NCBI RefSeq assembly: GCF_018603905.1
Contig: NZ_JAHFZZ010000002.1
Span: forward strand, 434,001-498,000
Length of the DNA stretch: 64,000 nt
Source of the DNA: Nonomuraea sp. NEAU-A123
GTDB taxonomy: Bacteria > Actinomycetota > Actinomycetes > Streptosporangiales > Streptosporangiaceae
Direction of reading: 5' to 3'
This document shows positions 24,846 to 32,314 of the stretch, piece by piece (the first letter of the stretch is position 1; the number at the start of each line of letters is the position of its first letter). Under the pieces are notes generated by a model. That model searched no databases. It was not told the origin of the DNA and saw nothing but the letters and a program-made list of their open reading frames with translations. Made by a program: the position numbers and the translations under genes.

Positions 24846-25145
24846 ATGAGGAGAAAGTCGGCACCTACCGTGGCGGCCCTCGTGACCGGCGCCACGCTCG
24901 CGCTCTCGACCGGCACGGCTCTGGAGGGAGCGGCCCACGCCGTCGCACGCAAGTGCGTGCCGTCCGACTACTACACCAGCGACAACGTCGCCTACTACCA
25001 CCACTGCGGTCACCGCAGGGGCCTGGTGATGGTCGAGAGAGTGGACAACACGCACGAGTGGACGTACTGCTCGCGCCCCTGGGAGGACAGGCCGCTCGGC
25101 CCGGCCGACGAGATCTTGTGGGCTCACGTGATCGGCAGGTGTTAG
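24846..25145 (+). CDS. Small secreted four-cysteine protein
   Basis: The 99-residue protein has a signal peptide (about residues 1-32: basic start MRRKSAP, hydrophobic core, AHA-like end) and a mature part of about 65 residues with four cysteines (RKCVP, HHCGH, TYCSR, GRC at the very end), suggesting two disulfides. It is rich in Tyr, His and Trp. I do not recognise the family. The ATG at 24846 follows GGAAGGACGGAAG and is preferred to the ATG at 24807. It stands alone between the DedA and aldo/keto reductase genes. Confidence 0.65.
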   Translation: MRRKSAPTVAALVTGATLALSTGTALEGAAHAVARKCVPSDYYTSDNVAYYHHCGHRRGLVMVERVDNTHEWTYCSRPWEDRPLGPADEILWAHVIGRC

Positions 25146-25178
25146 CGGTCGACGCTCGGATCACCGGCACGCCAGGAC

Positions 25179-25212
25179 TACAGATGACAGATATTGAAAT
25201 CTGTCATCTGTA
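25179..25212. promoter_or_regulatory. 34-bp palindrome, candidate TetR operator
   Basis: TACAGATGACAGAT and ATCTGTCATCTGTA are perfect 14-bp arms around ATTGAA. The site overlaps the -35 box (TTGAAA, 25194) of a promoter with CATAGT at 25217, ahead of the aldo/keto reductase-TetR operon. The half-site ATGACAGATG recurs at the TetR start codon (26233). Confidence 0.7.
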
Positions 25213-25229
25213 ATGCCATAGTGGTCGGC

Positions 25230-26219
25230 ATGAGAACTCTGGGAAGCAACGGACCGCAGGTGTCCGATCTCGGCCTTGGCTGCATGGGCATGTCCGACCT
25301 CTACGGCCCGGCCGACGAGACCGAGTCCATCGCCACCGTCCATGCCGCCCTTGACGCCGGCATCACCCTCCTCGACACCGGCGACTTCTACGGCATGGGC
25401 CACAACGAGCTGCTCATCCGGCGGGCGCTGAAAGACCGCGACCGCGACTCCGTACAGATCAGCGTCAAGTTCGGCGCCCAGCGCGACTACGACGGCAACT
25501 GGCTCGGCTACGACGCCCGCCCGGCCGCCGTCAAGACCGCGCTCGCCTACACCCTGCGCCGCCTCGGCACCGACCACATCGATGTGTACCGCCCCGCCAG
25601 AGTCGACCCGGGCGTCCCCATCGAGGAGACCGTCGGCGCCATCGCCGAGGAGGTCGCCAAGGGCCACGTCCGCCACATCGGCCTGTCGGAGGTGGGCGCC
25701 GAGACGATCAGGCGCGCGCACGCCGTCCACCCCATCAGCGACCTGCAGATCGAGTACTCCCTGCTGTCCAGGGGCATCGAGGCCGAGATCCTGCCCACCT
25801 GCCGCGAGCTGGGCATCGGCATCACCGCGTACGGCGTGCTGTCACGCGGGCTGCTGAGTGGCCACTGGTCGAAGGACCGCGCGCTGGCCGGCAACGACTT
25901 TCGCGCCGTCAGCCCCCGCTTCTCCGGCGACAACCTGGCGCACAACCTCACGCTCGTCGAAGCCCTCCGCGACCTGGCCGAGGCCAAGGGCGCGACGGTC
26001 GCGCAACTGGCCATCGCCTGGGTCTACGCCCAGGGCACCGACATCGTGCCGCTCGTCGGAGCCCGCCGCCACGACCGCCTCACCGAAGCCCTGGGCACCC
26101 TCGACGTGACCCTCACGACCGAGGACCTGACCCGCATCGAGGCCGCCATCCCCGCCGACGCCGCCGCCGGCGAACGCTACGCGGCTCCGCAGATGGCCCA
26201 CCTGGACAGCGAGCACTGA
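25230..26219 (+). CDS. Aldo/keto reductase
   Basis: The 329-residue protein is an AKR: N-terminal VSDLGLGCMGMSDLYG, catalytic Asp/Tyr region LLDTGDFYG near residue 50 and Lys in VKFGAQ near 84. The usual histidine of the tetrad, normally in a QH-RVDP-like segment, is replaced: the sequence reads VYRPARVDP near 118. The nucleotide-binding end LVGARRHDRLTEAL is present. The predicted promoter places transcription start at the ATG, so the message is probably leaderless. It is co-transcribed with the TetR gene 13 bases downstream, which is likely its regulator. Substrate unknown. Confidence 0.85.
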   Translation: MRTLGSNGPQVSDLGLGCMGMSDLYGPADETESIATVHAALDAGITLLDTGDFYGMGHNELLIRRALKDRDRDSVQISVKFGAQRDYDGNWLGYDARPAAVKTALAYTLRRLGTDHIDVYRPARVDPGVPIEETVGAIAEEVAKGHVRHIGLSEVGAETIRRAHAVHPISDLQIEYSLLSRGIEAEILPTCRELGIGITAYGVLSRGLLSGHWSKDRALAGNDFRAVSPRFSGDNLAHNLTLVEALRDLAEAKGATVAQLAIAWVYAQGTDIVPLVGARRHDRLTEALGTLDVTLTTEDLTRIEAAIPADAAAGERYAAPQMAHLDSEH

Positions 26220-26232
26220 CAGAATTGGATAT

Positions 26233-26817
26233 ATGACAGATGGCATCCTGACGCCCGACCAGATCCTCACCGCGGCTCAGGACGTCCTACGCCGGTACGG
26301 CCCCGCCAAGGCCACGGTCGTCGACGTCGCCAGGGCACTCGGGGTCAGTCACGGCAGCGTGTACCGGCACTTCCCCAGCAAGGCCGCACTGCGGGAGGCA
26401 GTCACGCAGCGATGGCTGGACGAGTCGCACACGCTGCTCACCGCCGTCATGGCCGCGGACGGTCCAGCCGATGTACGGCTGCGCGCGTGGCTGTCGGCGC
26501 TGTTCGCCGCCAAGCGCAAGAAGGCGCTCGACGACCCGGAGCTGTTCGCGACGTACACGGTGCTGGTGGGCGAGGCGAGCCAGGTGATCGAACGACACGT
26601 CGCGGACCTCGTGGGCCAGCTTCAGCAGATCATCACCACCGGCCTGGCCAAGGGCGAACTCGTCACCTCGGACCCGGCCGCGACGGCAAGAGCGGTGTTC
26701 GACGCCACGATCCGCTTCCACGACCCCGTACACGCGGCCGACTGGGACCAGCCGGGCATCGAGGACGCCTTCGACACGCTGTGCACCCTCATCTGGCTGG
26801 GCCTCAGCCCACGCTGA
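26233..26817 (+). CDS. TetR-family regulator of the AKR operon
   Basis: The 194-residue protein has a TetR helix-turn-helix with VARALGVSHGSVYRHFPSK (about residues 33-52) and a helical C-terminal domain resembling the TetR_C_33-type. It is the second gene of an operon with the aldo/keto reductase. Its own start codon lies in a copy of the operator half-site (ATGACAGATGG), so it may also act there. The most likely job is repression at the 34-bp palindrome at 25179 until a small electrophile or substrate is present. Confidence 0.84.
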   Translation: MTDGILTPDQILTAAQDVLRRYGPAKATVVDVARALGVSHGSVYRHFPSKAALREAVTQRWLDESHTLLTAVMAADGPADVRLRAWLSALFAAKRKKALDDPELFATYTVLVGEASQVIERHVADLVGQLQQIITTGLAKGELVTSDPAATARAVFDATIRFHDPVHAADWDQPGIEDAFDTLCTLIWLGLSPR

Positions 26818-26850
26818 CCCCACCCCACACCGACCGCAACAGCCGGACCT

Positions 26851-26994
26851 CTCGAACCCAGCCCGACCACCACACAGGACCGAACCCTGGCCGGGCCCCT
26901 CGAATTGAGCTCGGCCACCACACAGAGCCGAACCTTTGTCGGGCCCCTCGAATTGAGCTCGGCCATCACACAGGGCCGGACCTTAGCCCTCTGC
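26851..26994. repeat. Three tandem copies of a 48-bp repeat
   Basis: Imperfect copies begin at 26851, 26899 and 26947. The second and third share CTCGAATTGAGCTCGGCCA and GGGCCCCTCGAATTGAG; the first is more diverged. The period is exactly 48 bases (16 codons), so all frames repeat, but no start and no typical codon use suggest a gene. The array begins 33 bases after the TetR stop. Confidence 0.75.
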
Positions 26995-27247
26995 ATCCAG
27001 CAGCCGGACCGACCACCCAGGTGTGCCCAAACGGAGCGCTGCCCAGGAAACCTGTCCCCCAGGGGGCAAATGGGTGGATTGCGAAGGTTGCCCGCCGAAC
27101 CAACGACGCAGGTCAGCGTGGTTACGGAAATGCGGTCATCATTTCTGGCCGTTATCACGGCTCTTGCCTTGCGAGCAGCTACGGACTTGTACACTTCGTT
27201 CTGGAAGCACACAGTTACACAAAGTAATAATCTACACATCTGGTACA

Positions 27248-27263
27248 AATCGCATTTGCGATT
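27248..27263. promoter_or_regulatory. Inverted repeat AATCGCA-TT-TGCGATT
   Basis: Perfect 7-bp arms with a 2-base centre, in the A/T-rich part of the gap upstream of the STAS gene. Probable protein-binding site; regulator unknown. Confidence 0.4.
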
Positions 27264-27409
27264 CCTCGTGACGTCCGGACCCCGCGCCACGTCAGGTGTC
27301 GAATTTGGCGGCCGGGTATGTCCCCGGACTCGCGAGGGTCCTCATGGGGAGACGGCTCCCACAGTCGGCAGATGTTCCAGTGTGGGAACACAACAGGGGA
27401 GCCGAGCCC

Positions 27410-27769
27410 ATGGAGCCACTGCACCTGACGACAAGCCGTCAGGGGGCGACAGTTATCGTGCACGTCTCCGGGGAGCTAGACATCGCCACCACCTCGGTAC
27501 TACGTGACCACCTGCTCGACATCCTGCGGGAGACGTACCACGGGCACCGGAAGATCGACGAGGTCGTCATGGAGCTGAGCGGGCTGTCGTTCATCGACGC
27601 GGCCGGTTTGGGCGCCCTGGTGAGCATCAACGATCACGCACGGCGCAATGCGACACCGTTCCTCCTGTCCGGGATCTCGCCGCAGGTCAAGCGACTGCTC
27701 CTGATCACCGGACTCGCCAGGCACTTCCCCATACGCCCCCAACCCCCCGGAACCTACAACACCGTTTAG
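27410..27769 (+). CDS. STAS-domain anti-anti-sigma factor
   Basis: The 119-residue protein is a single STAS domain with HVSGELDIATTSVLRDHL near residue 17 and the phosphorylation-site region ELSGLSFIDAAGLGAL near 58, where the serine after GL (or the following residues) is the expected kinase target. Such proteins bind anti-sigma kinases and free a sigma factor when unphosphorylated. The ATG follows AGGGGAG and is preferred to a longer frame from 27296. No anti-sigma kinase or sigma gene is adjacent. Confidence 0.84.
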   Translation: MEPLHLTTSRQGATVIVHVSGELDIATTSVLRDHLLDILRETYHGHRKIDEVVMELSGLSFIDAAGLGALVSINDHARRNATPFLLSGISPQVKRLLLITGLARHFPIRPQPPGTYNTV

Positions 27770-27801
27770 GGACCGAACGTAGGGCGGGCCGAGGAACATC
27801 T

Positions 27802-28143
27802 TCATCCGCTATGCATCGCGCCCATGCCGTTGGGGTCGTAGATGCCGGTGAGGAGCTCGAGCTGGATGCCGCCGGCCTGGAGCTCGGCGGACAGCGTCAT
27901 CAGCTCGGCGGCGTTGCGCGCGAGGCGCTTGAGCTCGTGGACGCTGAAAGTAACGGGCGTCTCGGGCGCGGCCTCCTTGAACTGGTGGGCCAGCGCGAGA
28001 GCCTTCTCCAACTCGGGACACACCTTGAACCGGGTGCTGATCTGCTCCTGAAAGACCTTGTGGCACTCCGCCCGGCAGCGTGCTTAGAGCCGACTCGCCG
28101 GCTCCTGCCGTGCTGTCGATGTTCTTGCCGGCCCGATACAGCC
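27802..28143 (-). pseudogene. Serine recombinase (resolvase/invertase) remnant
   Basis: Read on the minus strand, the frame gives an N-terminal resolvase domain: IGPARTSTARQ (with the catalytic Ser; the usual GYAR is changed), then an in-frame TAA at 28086-28084, then CHKVFQEQISTRFKV, VHELKRLARNAAELM and LLTGIYDPNGMGAM. After GAM it stops (HSG, stop), so the rest of the catalytic domain and the DNA-binding helix-turn-helix are missing, and four residues (GPLT in many relatives) are lost before GIYDP. No start codon remains. It is a decayed site-specific recombinase, probably left by a mobile element. Confidence 0.8.
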
Positions 28144-28405
28144 AGCCGCGCGCTGAGCGGGTATGGGGGGCGCTGCCGGCCTGTGCGGGTCGGCAGCGTG
28201 TACGGCGGCATTCCTCGGGCGGGCCGGCGGGCTCGTCGCGTCATGGCCCGGTCCAGGTCTGCTTTCGCGTCGGCTGGGTCGCCAAGATGGTGAAGGCCCT
28301 CTCCCAGGCGCCTGCTCGGGCAACGATGACCTGCCCCTCGCCCACCCATGGGCAGACAATCCGCAGGATGCGACCTGACTCCCCTCCGGCAGCGCGACGG
28401 AGAAC
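28144..28405. other. 262-base stretch next to the recombinase relic
   Basis: GC-rich DNA without a supported gene. It may hold the remainder of the lost mobile element, but I see no terminal inverted repeats or target duplications. Confidence 0.35.
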
Positions 28406-28849
28406 TCACGGGGTGTGGGTGGAGAGCGTCTTCATGGTGACGTAGCTGCTCACCGTGGCGACGCCGGGAAGGTCGGCCAGCCGGTTGGCGTGGAAGTCCT
28501 CATAGGCGGGCAGGTCAGCGACCTCGACCTGAAGCAGGTAGTCGTAGTTGCCGGTGACGTGATGGGTGTGAACCACCTCGGGCAGTTGGATGACCGCGCG
28601 TTCGAACGCGGCCACGTCGCCGCGGTTATGCCTCATGAGCCGGACACCGGCGAACACCCGGAGGCTGCGGCCGAGGGCCGCGGGGTCGATCTCCGCCCGG
28701 TAGCCGCGGATCACTCCGGCTTCCTCAAGCCGGTGCACGCGCCGCAGGCAAGGTGACGGCGACAGGCCGACCCGGGCGGCAAGCTCGGCATTGCTGATCC
28801 GCCCGCGCTTTTCAAGCACGGCGAGGATAGACCGATCTACATCATCCAT
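28406..28849 (-). CDS. Lrp/AsnC-family regulator
   Basis: The 147-residue protein is a standard Lrp regulator: helix-turn-helix ISNAELAARVGLSPSPCLRRV (about residues 17-38, shown in part) and a RAM ligand domain with HTHHVTGNYDYLLQVEV. It is divergent from the amidohydrolase gene and probably controls it. The gap (28850-29017) contains TTGCTCAATCTCTTGATG, a sequence of the kind bound by Lrp dimers. The effector, perhaps a purine-like or amino-acid-like compound, is not known. Confidence 0.88.
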   Translation of the reverse strand: MDDVDRSILAVLEKRGRISNAELAARVGLSPSPCLRRVHRLEEAGVIRGYRAEIDPAALGRSLRVFAGVRLMRHNRGDVAAFERAVIQLPEVVHTHHVTGNYDYLLQVEVADLPAYEDFHANRLADLPGVATVSSYVTMKTLSTHTP

Positions 28850-29017
28850 GAGGGCAGATTATTGCTCAATCTCTTGATGTACCACAATCTTGTGCCCCGT
28901 TCCGGCGCAATTTCCTGCCAAAGTTGCCGAGATCTGCTCACATCGACGTGCTGATCAGCAAAACTTGTCCGAGTCATCAAATCGGACAAACAACCCCTTT
29001 TCGTGGAGGAGCTTCAG
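28850..29017. promoter_or_regulatory. Divergent promoter region of Lrp and amidohydrolase genes
   Basis: This 168-base gap is richer in A/T than its surroundings, including TTGATGTACCACAATCTTG near 28874, and ends with the strong GTGGAGGAG ribosome-binding site of the amidohydrolase. It is the expected site for Lrp-type binding. Confidence 0.4.
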
Positions 29018-30316
29018 ATGAGGATCCTGCTTACCGGCGGCACCGTGGTCAGCATGGACCCGGCTGTCGGCGATCTCGAACGCGGTGACGTGCTGATCGA
29101 GGACGGCGTGATCGCCGAGGTGGCCGCGGCGATCGAGGCTCCGGACGCCGAGGTGATCGACGCGACCGACCGGATCGTCATGCCCGGCTTCGTCGACACC
29201 CACCGGCACACCTGGCAGACCGCGTTCCGCGGTATCGGCGCGGACTGGACGTTCCCCGAGTGGGCGGTGGCGATGCACCGGACGCTGAAGCCCCACTACC
29301 GGCCCGAGGACGTCTACCTGGGCACCCTGATCGGCCGGCTGGAGGCTCTGCACTCCGGGGTGACCACGATGCTGGACTGGTTCCACTGCGCACAGGGCCC
29401 CGAGCACGCGGATGCCGGCGTCGCGGCGCTGCGGGACGCGCCCGGGCGGTCGGTCTTCTGCCACGGCGCGGGGTGGGGCACCACCGGCCCGGTCGACGCC
29501 GAGATCCGCCGCGTCCGGTCCGCCCTTCCCGGGGACGGCCTGGTCACCATGGCGTTCGGGCTGCGCGGTGCGGAGGACACCTCCATGGACACCGTCGCCG
29601 AGGAGCTGAAGCTGGCGGCCGAGCTCGGCCTGCGGACCAGCCTGCACGTCGAGACCGAAGGGGTCCGGCGCCCGGTCGCCGACCTGCACGAGCACGGCCT
29701 GCTGCGGGACACCACGACGTTCGTGCACGTCAACGGGATCGGCGACGACGAGCTGAGGATGCTCGCGGACGCCGGCGCCTCGGTGTCCATCAGCCCAGAC
29801 GTCGAGCTGAAGATGGGGTTCGGCTGGCCGATGACCGGCCGGATGCTGGCCGCCGGCCTGCGCCCGACGCTGTCCATCGACGACGTCCCGTCGGTCGGCG
29901 GCGACATGTTCTCCACCATGCGCACCACCTACGTGGTGCAGCGCGGCCTGGACGGCGGCCTGAACTCCCGGGACCTGCTGGAGTTCGCCACCGTCGACGG
30001 CGCCCACGCGCTGGGGCTCGCCGCCCGGACGGGCAGCCTCACCCCCGGCAAGGACGCCGACGTGATCCTGCTGCGCACCGACGACCTGACCGTCTTCCCG
30101 GTCACCGATCCCGCCGGCACCATCGTCGCCGCCGGCCACCCCGGCCTCGTCGACACGGTCCTCGTCGCCGGCCGCGTGGTCAAGCGCGACGGCGTGCTGG
30201 TGGACACGGACCTGCGGGCGCTCAGGACCCGCCTGGTGGAGTCGCGCGACCGGGTCGCGGCGGCCGCCGGTGTCCCGCTCGACGGCACCTGGCGTCCGCG
30301 GCCGAAGACGGCGTAG
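29018..30316 (+). CDS. Amidohydrolase (SAH/8-oxoguanine deaminase-like)
   Basis: The 432-residue protein is a metal-dependent amidohydrolase of the cyclic-deaminase/chlorohydrolase branch. Metal ligands are visible in GFVDTHRHTWQ (about residue 56), TSLHVETEG (about 207), TFVHVNG (about 236) and SIDDVPSVGGDMF (about 288). Members deaminate S-adenosylhomocysteine, guanine or 8-oxoguanine, or hydrolyse s-triazines. The ATG follows GGAGGAGCTTCAG. The divergent Lrp-type gene is the likely regulator. Without structural comparison the ring substrate cannot be named. Confidence 0.83.
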   Translation: MRILLTGGTVVSMDPAVGDLERGDVLIEDGVIAEVAAAIEAPDAEVIDATDRIVMPGFVDTHRHTWQTAFRGIGADWTFPEWAVAMHRTLKPHYRPEDVYLGTLIGRLEALHSGVTTMLDWFHCAQGPEHADAGVAALRDAPGRSVFCHGAGWGTTGPVDAEIRRVRSALPGDGLVTMAFGLRGAEDTSMDTVAEELKLAAELGLRTSLHVETEGVRRPVADLHEHGLLRDTTTFVHVNGIGDDELRMLADAGASVSISPDVELKMGFGWPMTGRMLAAGLRPTLSIDDVPSVGGDMFSTMRTTYVVQRGLDGGLNSRDLLEFATVDGAHALGLAARTGSLTPGKDADVILLRTDDLTVFPVTDPAGTIVAAGHPGLVDTVLVAGRVVKRDGVLVDTDLRALRTRLVESRDRVAAAAGVPLDGTWRPRPKTA

Positions 30317-30491
30317 CCATACGGCTGTCGCCGGCCTGCATCGACGCCAGTGAGGCGGCAATCGCCGCGGCCCGGCAGGGCACCATCCCTCAGCCGGTGG
30401 ACGTCAAGGCGGCGGCGTCTGCCCTTCGAGGTCGGCGGCACTGCCGATCAAGAGGGACCGGGGTGCTCGCACGGCCACGGCTGGGCGGCGG

Positions 30492-31364
30492 CTAGCGGCG
30501 CGGACGCGAGTCGGAGCGCCCCAAAGTCGGGTCGTCGAGGTCGGTTCCGTACGAGACGACCTCCTGGGCCACCTCCGCCAGCCGCCGGTTGTGGTTGCGG
30601 GCGTAGCCGCGCAGCCGCGTGAACGCCTCGTCCATCGCCCAGCCGTGCCGCTCGGCCAGCACCCCTTTGGCCTGCTCGATGACGATGCGGCTGCTGAGCG
30701 CGGTCTGCAGTTGCCCGGTGAGCAACTGCCCGCCGCGTACGGCCCGATCGTGCAGCAGTCCGATGGTGGCCATGTCCGCCAGCGCCTGTCCCAGCGCGAG
30801 GGTCTCGGCGGGCAGGTCGCCCGGGCTTTTGCGGAACAGGTCGAGGGCGCCGATCACCTCGTCGCGCAGTCGCAGGGGCAGCGCGCTCACCGCGCCGAAG
30901 CCGCGGCCGCGGGCCTGCTGGGCGAAGCGCGGCCAGCTCCGCCGTGCCGTGGCGCCGTACACGTCGGAGCAGTGCACGACCTCGCCGGTGCCGAAGCAGT
31001 CAAGGCAGGGTCCTCGCGCGTACCGAAGCTGGAACAGCTCCAATAATCGGGCCTGCTCGCTGGAGGCGGCCACCAGCCGCAGCTCGCCCCGCTGGTCGGT
31101 CACCAGCAGCCCGGCGGCATCGACACCCAGGAGTTCCACGCAGCGTTCGGCGAGCAGGTGCATGAAGTCGACGACGTCGAACCCGGTGACCAGCGTGTCG
31201 GCCAGGGCGACGAACGCCTTCGCGGCCCCCTTCGGCGGCACCGTTCCCGTGGCCGAGGGACGTGTCTGAGCGGGCTCCGTTTCCGCCACCGCGGAACGCG
31301 GCTGCGCCGGCTCGGTTGCCACAGCCGCAGGATACGCCAAGCCCGGCGAAATCGGCGGAATCAC
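30492..31364 (-). CDS. GAF-ANTAR regulator, second of a pair
   Basis: The 290-residue protein has a low-complexity N-terminus, a GAF domain (about residues 60-205; LLGVDAAGLLVTD, GPCLDCFGTGEVV) and a C-terminal ANTAR RNA-binding domain (about 220-275; SSRIVIEQAKGVLAERHG). ANTAR proteins bind paired hairpins in nascent RNA and stop transcription termination. The GTG at 31364 overlaps the stop codon of the preceding GAF-ANTAR gene (GTGA), so both are made together. No kinase is nearby; GAF may bind a small molecule directly. A longer upstream frame has no family sequence. Confidence 0.84.
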   Translation of the reverse strand: MIPPISPGLAYPAAVATEPAQPRSAVAETEPAQTRPSATGTVPPKGAAKAFVALADTLVTGFDVVDFMHLLAERCVELLGVDAAGLLVTDQRGELRLVAASSEQARLLELFQLRYARGPCLDCFGTGEVVHCSDVYGATARRSWPRFAQQARGRGFGAVSALPLRLRDEVIGALDLFRKSPGDLPAETLALGQALADMATIGLLHDRAVRGGQLLTGQLQTALSSRIVIEQAKGVLAERHGWAMDEAFTRLRGYARNHNRRLAEVAQEVVSYGTDLDDPTLGRSDSRPRR

Positions 31365-32062
31365 CTGCCGGACGGATCGGGGCTGAAGCGCAGCCGCCGC
31401 TGTACCACCCGCCGCGCCACCCGGGTCAGGGGCTCGTCGTGGGTGAAGGCGTACGCGCGCAGCCGCAGCAGCGCCTCCTCCACCGTGGTGTCCAGCTGCA
31501 CCGACACCATCCCGGCGGCCTGGTAGATCTCCACCCCGAGCGCCAGCGACGCGGCCGGCAGGACCCCGTGGCCGCTCATCGAGCCGCGGCCGTCGAGCAG
31601 CAGCGTCAGGGCGGCGCCGGCGAGGATCAACGCGTCCGCCTGTTCGCGGGCGGCCAGCTCGCCGGGCCGGTCCCGGCACAGCACCAGCACCCCCACCTTG
31701 ACCACCCCCATCACCAGCGGGAACGCGAACACCGCCCCCACCCGGGCGACCTCACTGAACGCCGGCCAGCGCCCCTCGCAGGCCGCCATGTCGGGGACCA
31801 GCACCGGCCCGCTCCCCCACACGGCCTCGACACAGGGCCCGTCGCCGGTGGTCAGCTCGGCCTCCAGCAGCTCGCGACCCAGCCTGCCCGCCAGATGGGT
31901 CGGCTCCAGCCGCTCGTGCGAGACCAGCGACACCCCGGCCCCGCTGACCGCGACCGCCTCGACGCTGGCGGCGCAGACGTCCTGGACGGACATCGGCGAA
32001 CCACGCCGCCTGGCGCTGCCCGCGATCAGCGCCCAGATCCGGGCCTCATCGTCGCCGGCCAC
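31361..32062 (-). CDS. GAF-ANTAR regulator, first of a pair
   Basis: The 233-residue protein has a GAF domain (about residues 24-160; GDGPCVEAVWGSGPVLVPD) and a C-terminal ANTAR domain (about 170-225; AAGMVSVQLDTTVEEALLRL) with the usual alternating helical pattern, though the typical E-AKG segment is changed to YQAAGM. It is translationally coupled to a second GAF-ANTAR gene. Two such proteins from one transcript could form a heterodimer. Upstream lies a repeat-filled gap shared with menD's 3' side. Confidence 0.83.
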   Translation of the reverse strand: MAGDDEARIWALIAGSARRRGSPMSVQDVCAASVEAVAVSGAGVSLVSHERLEPTHLAGRLGRELLEAELTTGDGPCVEAVWGSGPVLVPDMAACEGRWPAFSEVARVGAVFAFPLVMGVVKVGVLVLCRDRPGELAAREQADALILAGAALTLLLDGRGSMSGHGVLPAASLALGVEIYQAAGMVSVQLDTTVEEALLRLRAYAFTHDEPLTRVARRVVQRRLRFSPDPSGR

Positions 32063-32181
32063 CCCGAACCCGCCTCGAGTCGATCAGCATCATCCCCACC
32101 ATTATCCGCGGCTCGGGTCGGGGTTGGCGGGCTGAGGTCCGCGAGCAAGGGGTCCACAGGCTGGAGAGTCCACACGAACAA

Positions 32182-32276
32182 GGGGTCCCCGGCCCGAGGG
32201 TCTCACCGCCCGGGGTCCCCGGCCCGAGGGTCTCACCGTCCGGGGGGTTTGCGGCCCGGGGGGTTTGCGGCCCGGG
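32182..32276. repeat. Two short direct-repeat arrays between menD and the ANTAR genes
   Basis: GGGGTCCCCGGCCCGAGGG recurs with a 30-base period at 32182 and 32212, then CGGGGGGTTTGCGGCC recurs with a 16-base period at 32241 and 32257. Both are almost perfect and very G/C-rich. They lie in a gene-free gap of 252 bases. Confidence 0.75.
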
Positions 32277-32314
32277 GTGCGCGGGCTGGGGTCGGCTGGG
32301 GTCCGCGGATCAGG

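Larger units (their letters stand above)
26818..27409. other. 592-base intergenic region with repeats
   Basis: No convincing gene is present. The left part is a 48-bp tandem repeat; the right part (27120-27280) is locally A/T-rich and includes AATCGCA-TT-TGCGATT at 27248-27263. TGTTCC-AGTGTG-GGAACA at 27373-27390 lies 20 bases before the STAS gene start. These are candidate operators or promoter elements for that gene. Confidence 0.5.

Noticed and set aside
26851..26994. CRISPR-like array
   Set aside because: The 48-base copies touch each other with no unique spacers and no cas genes are near.
26905..27507. Open frames across the gap before the STAS gene
   Set aside because: They read through tandem repeats and regulatory DNA with unusual composition; the STAS gene has its own start and ribosome-binding site at 27410.
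30317..30491. Possible small gene between the amidohydrolase and ANTAR genes
   Set aside because: Only off-frame Arg/Ala-rich readings; no ribosome-binding site or conserved pattern.
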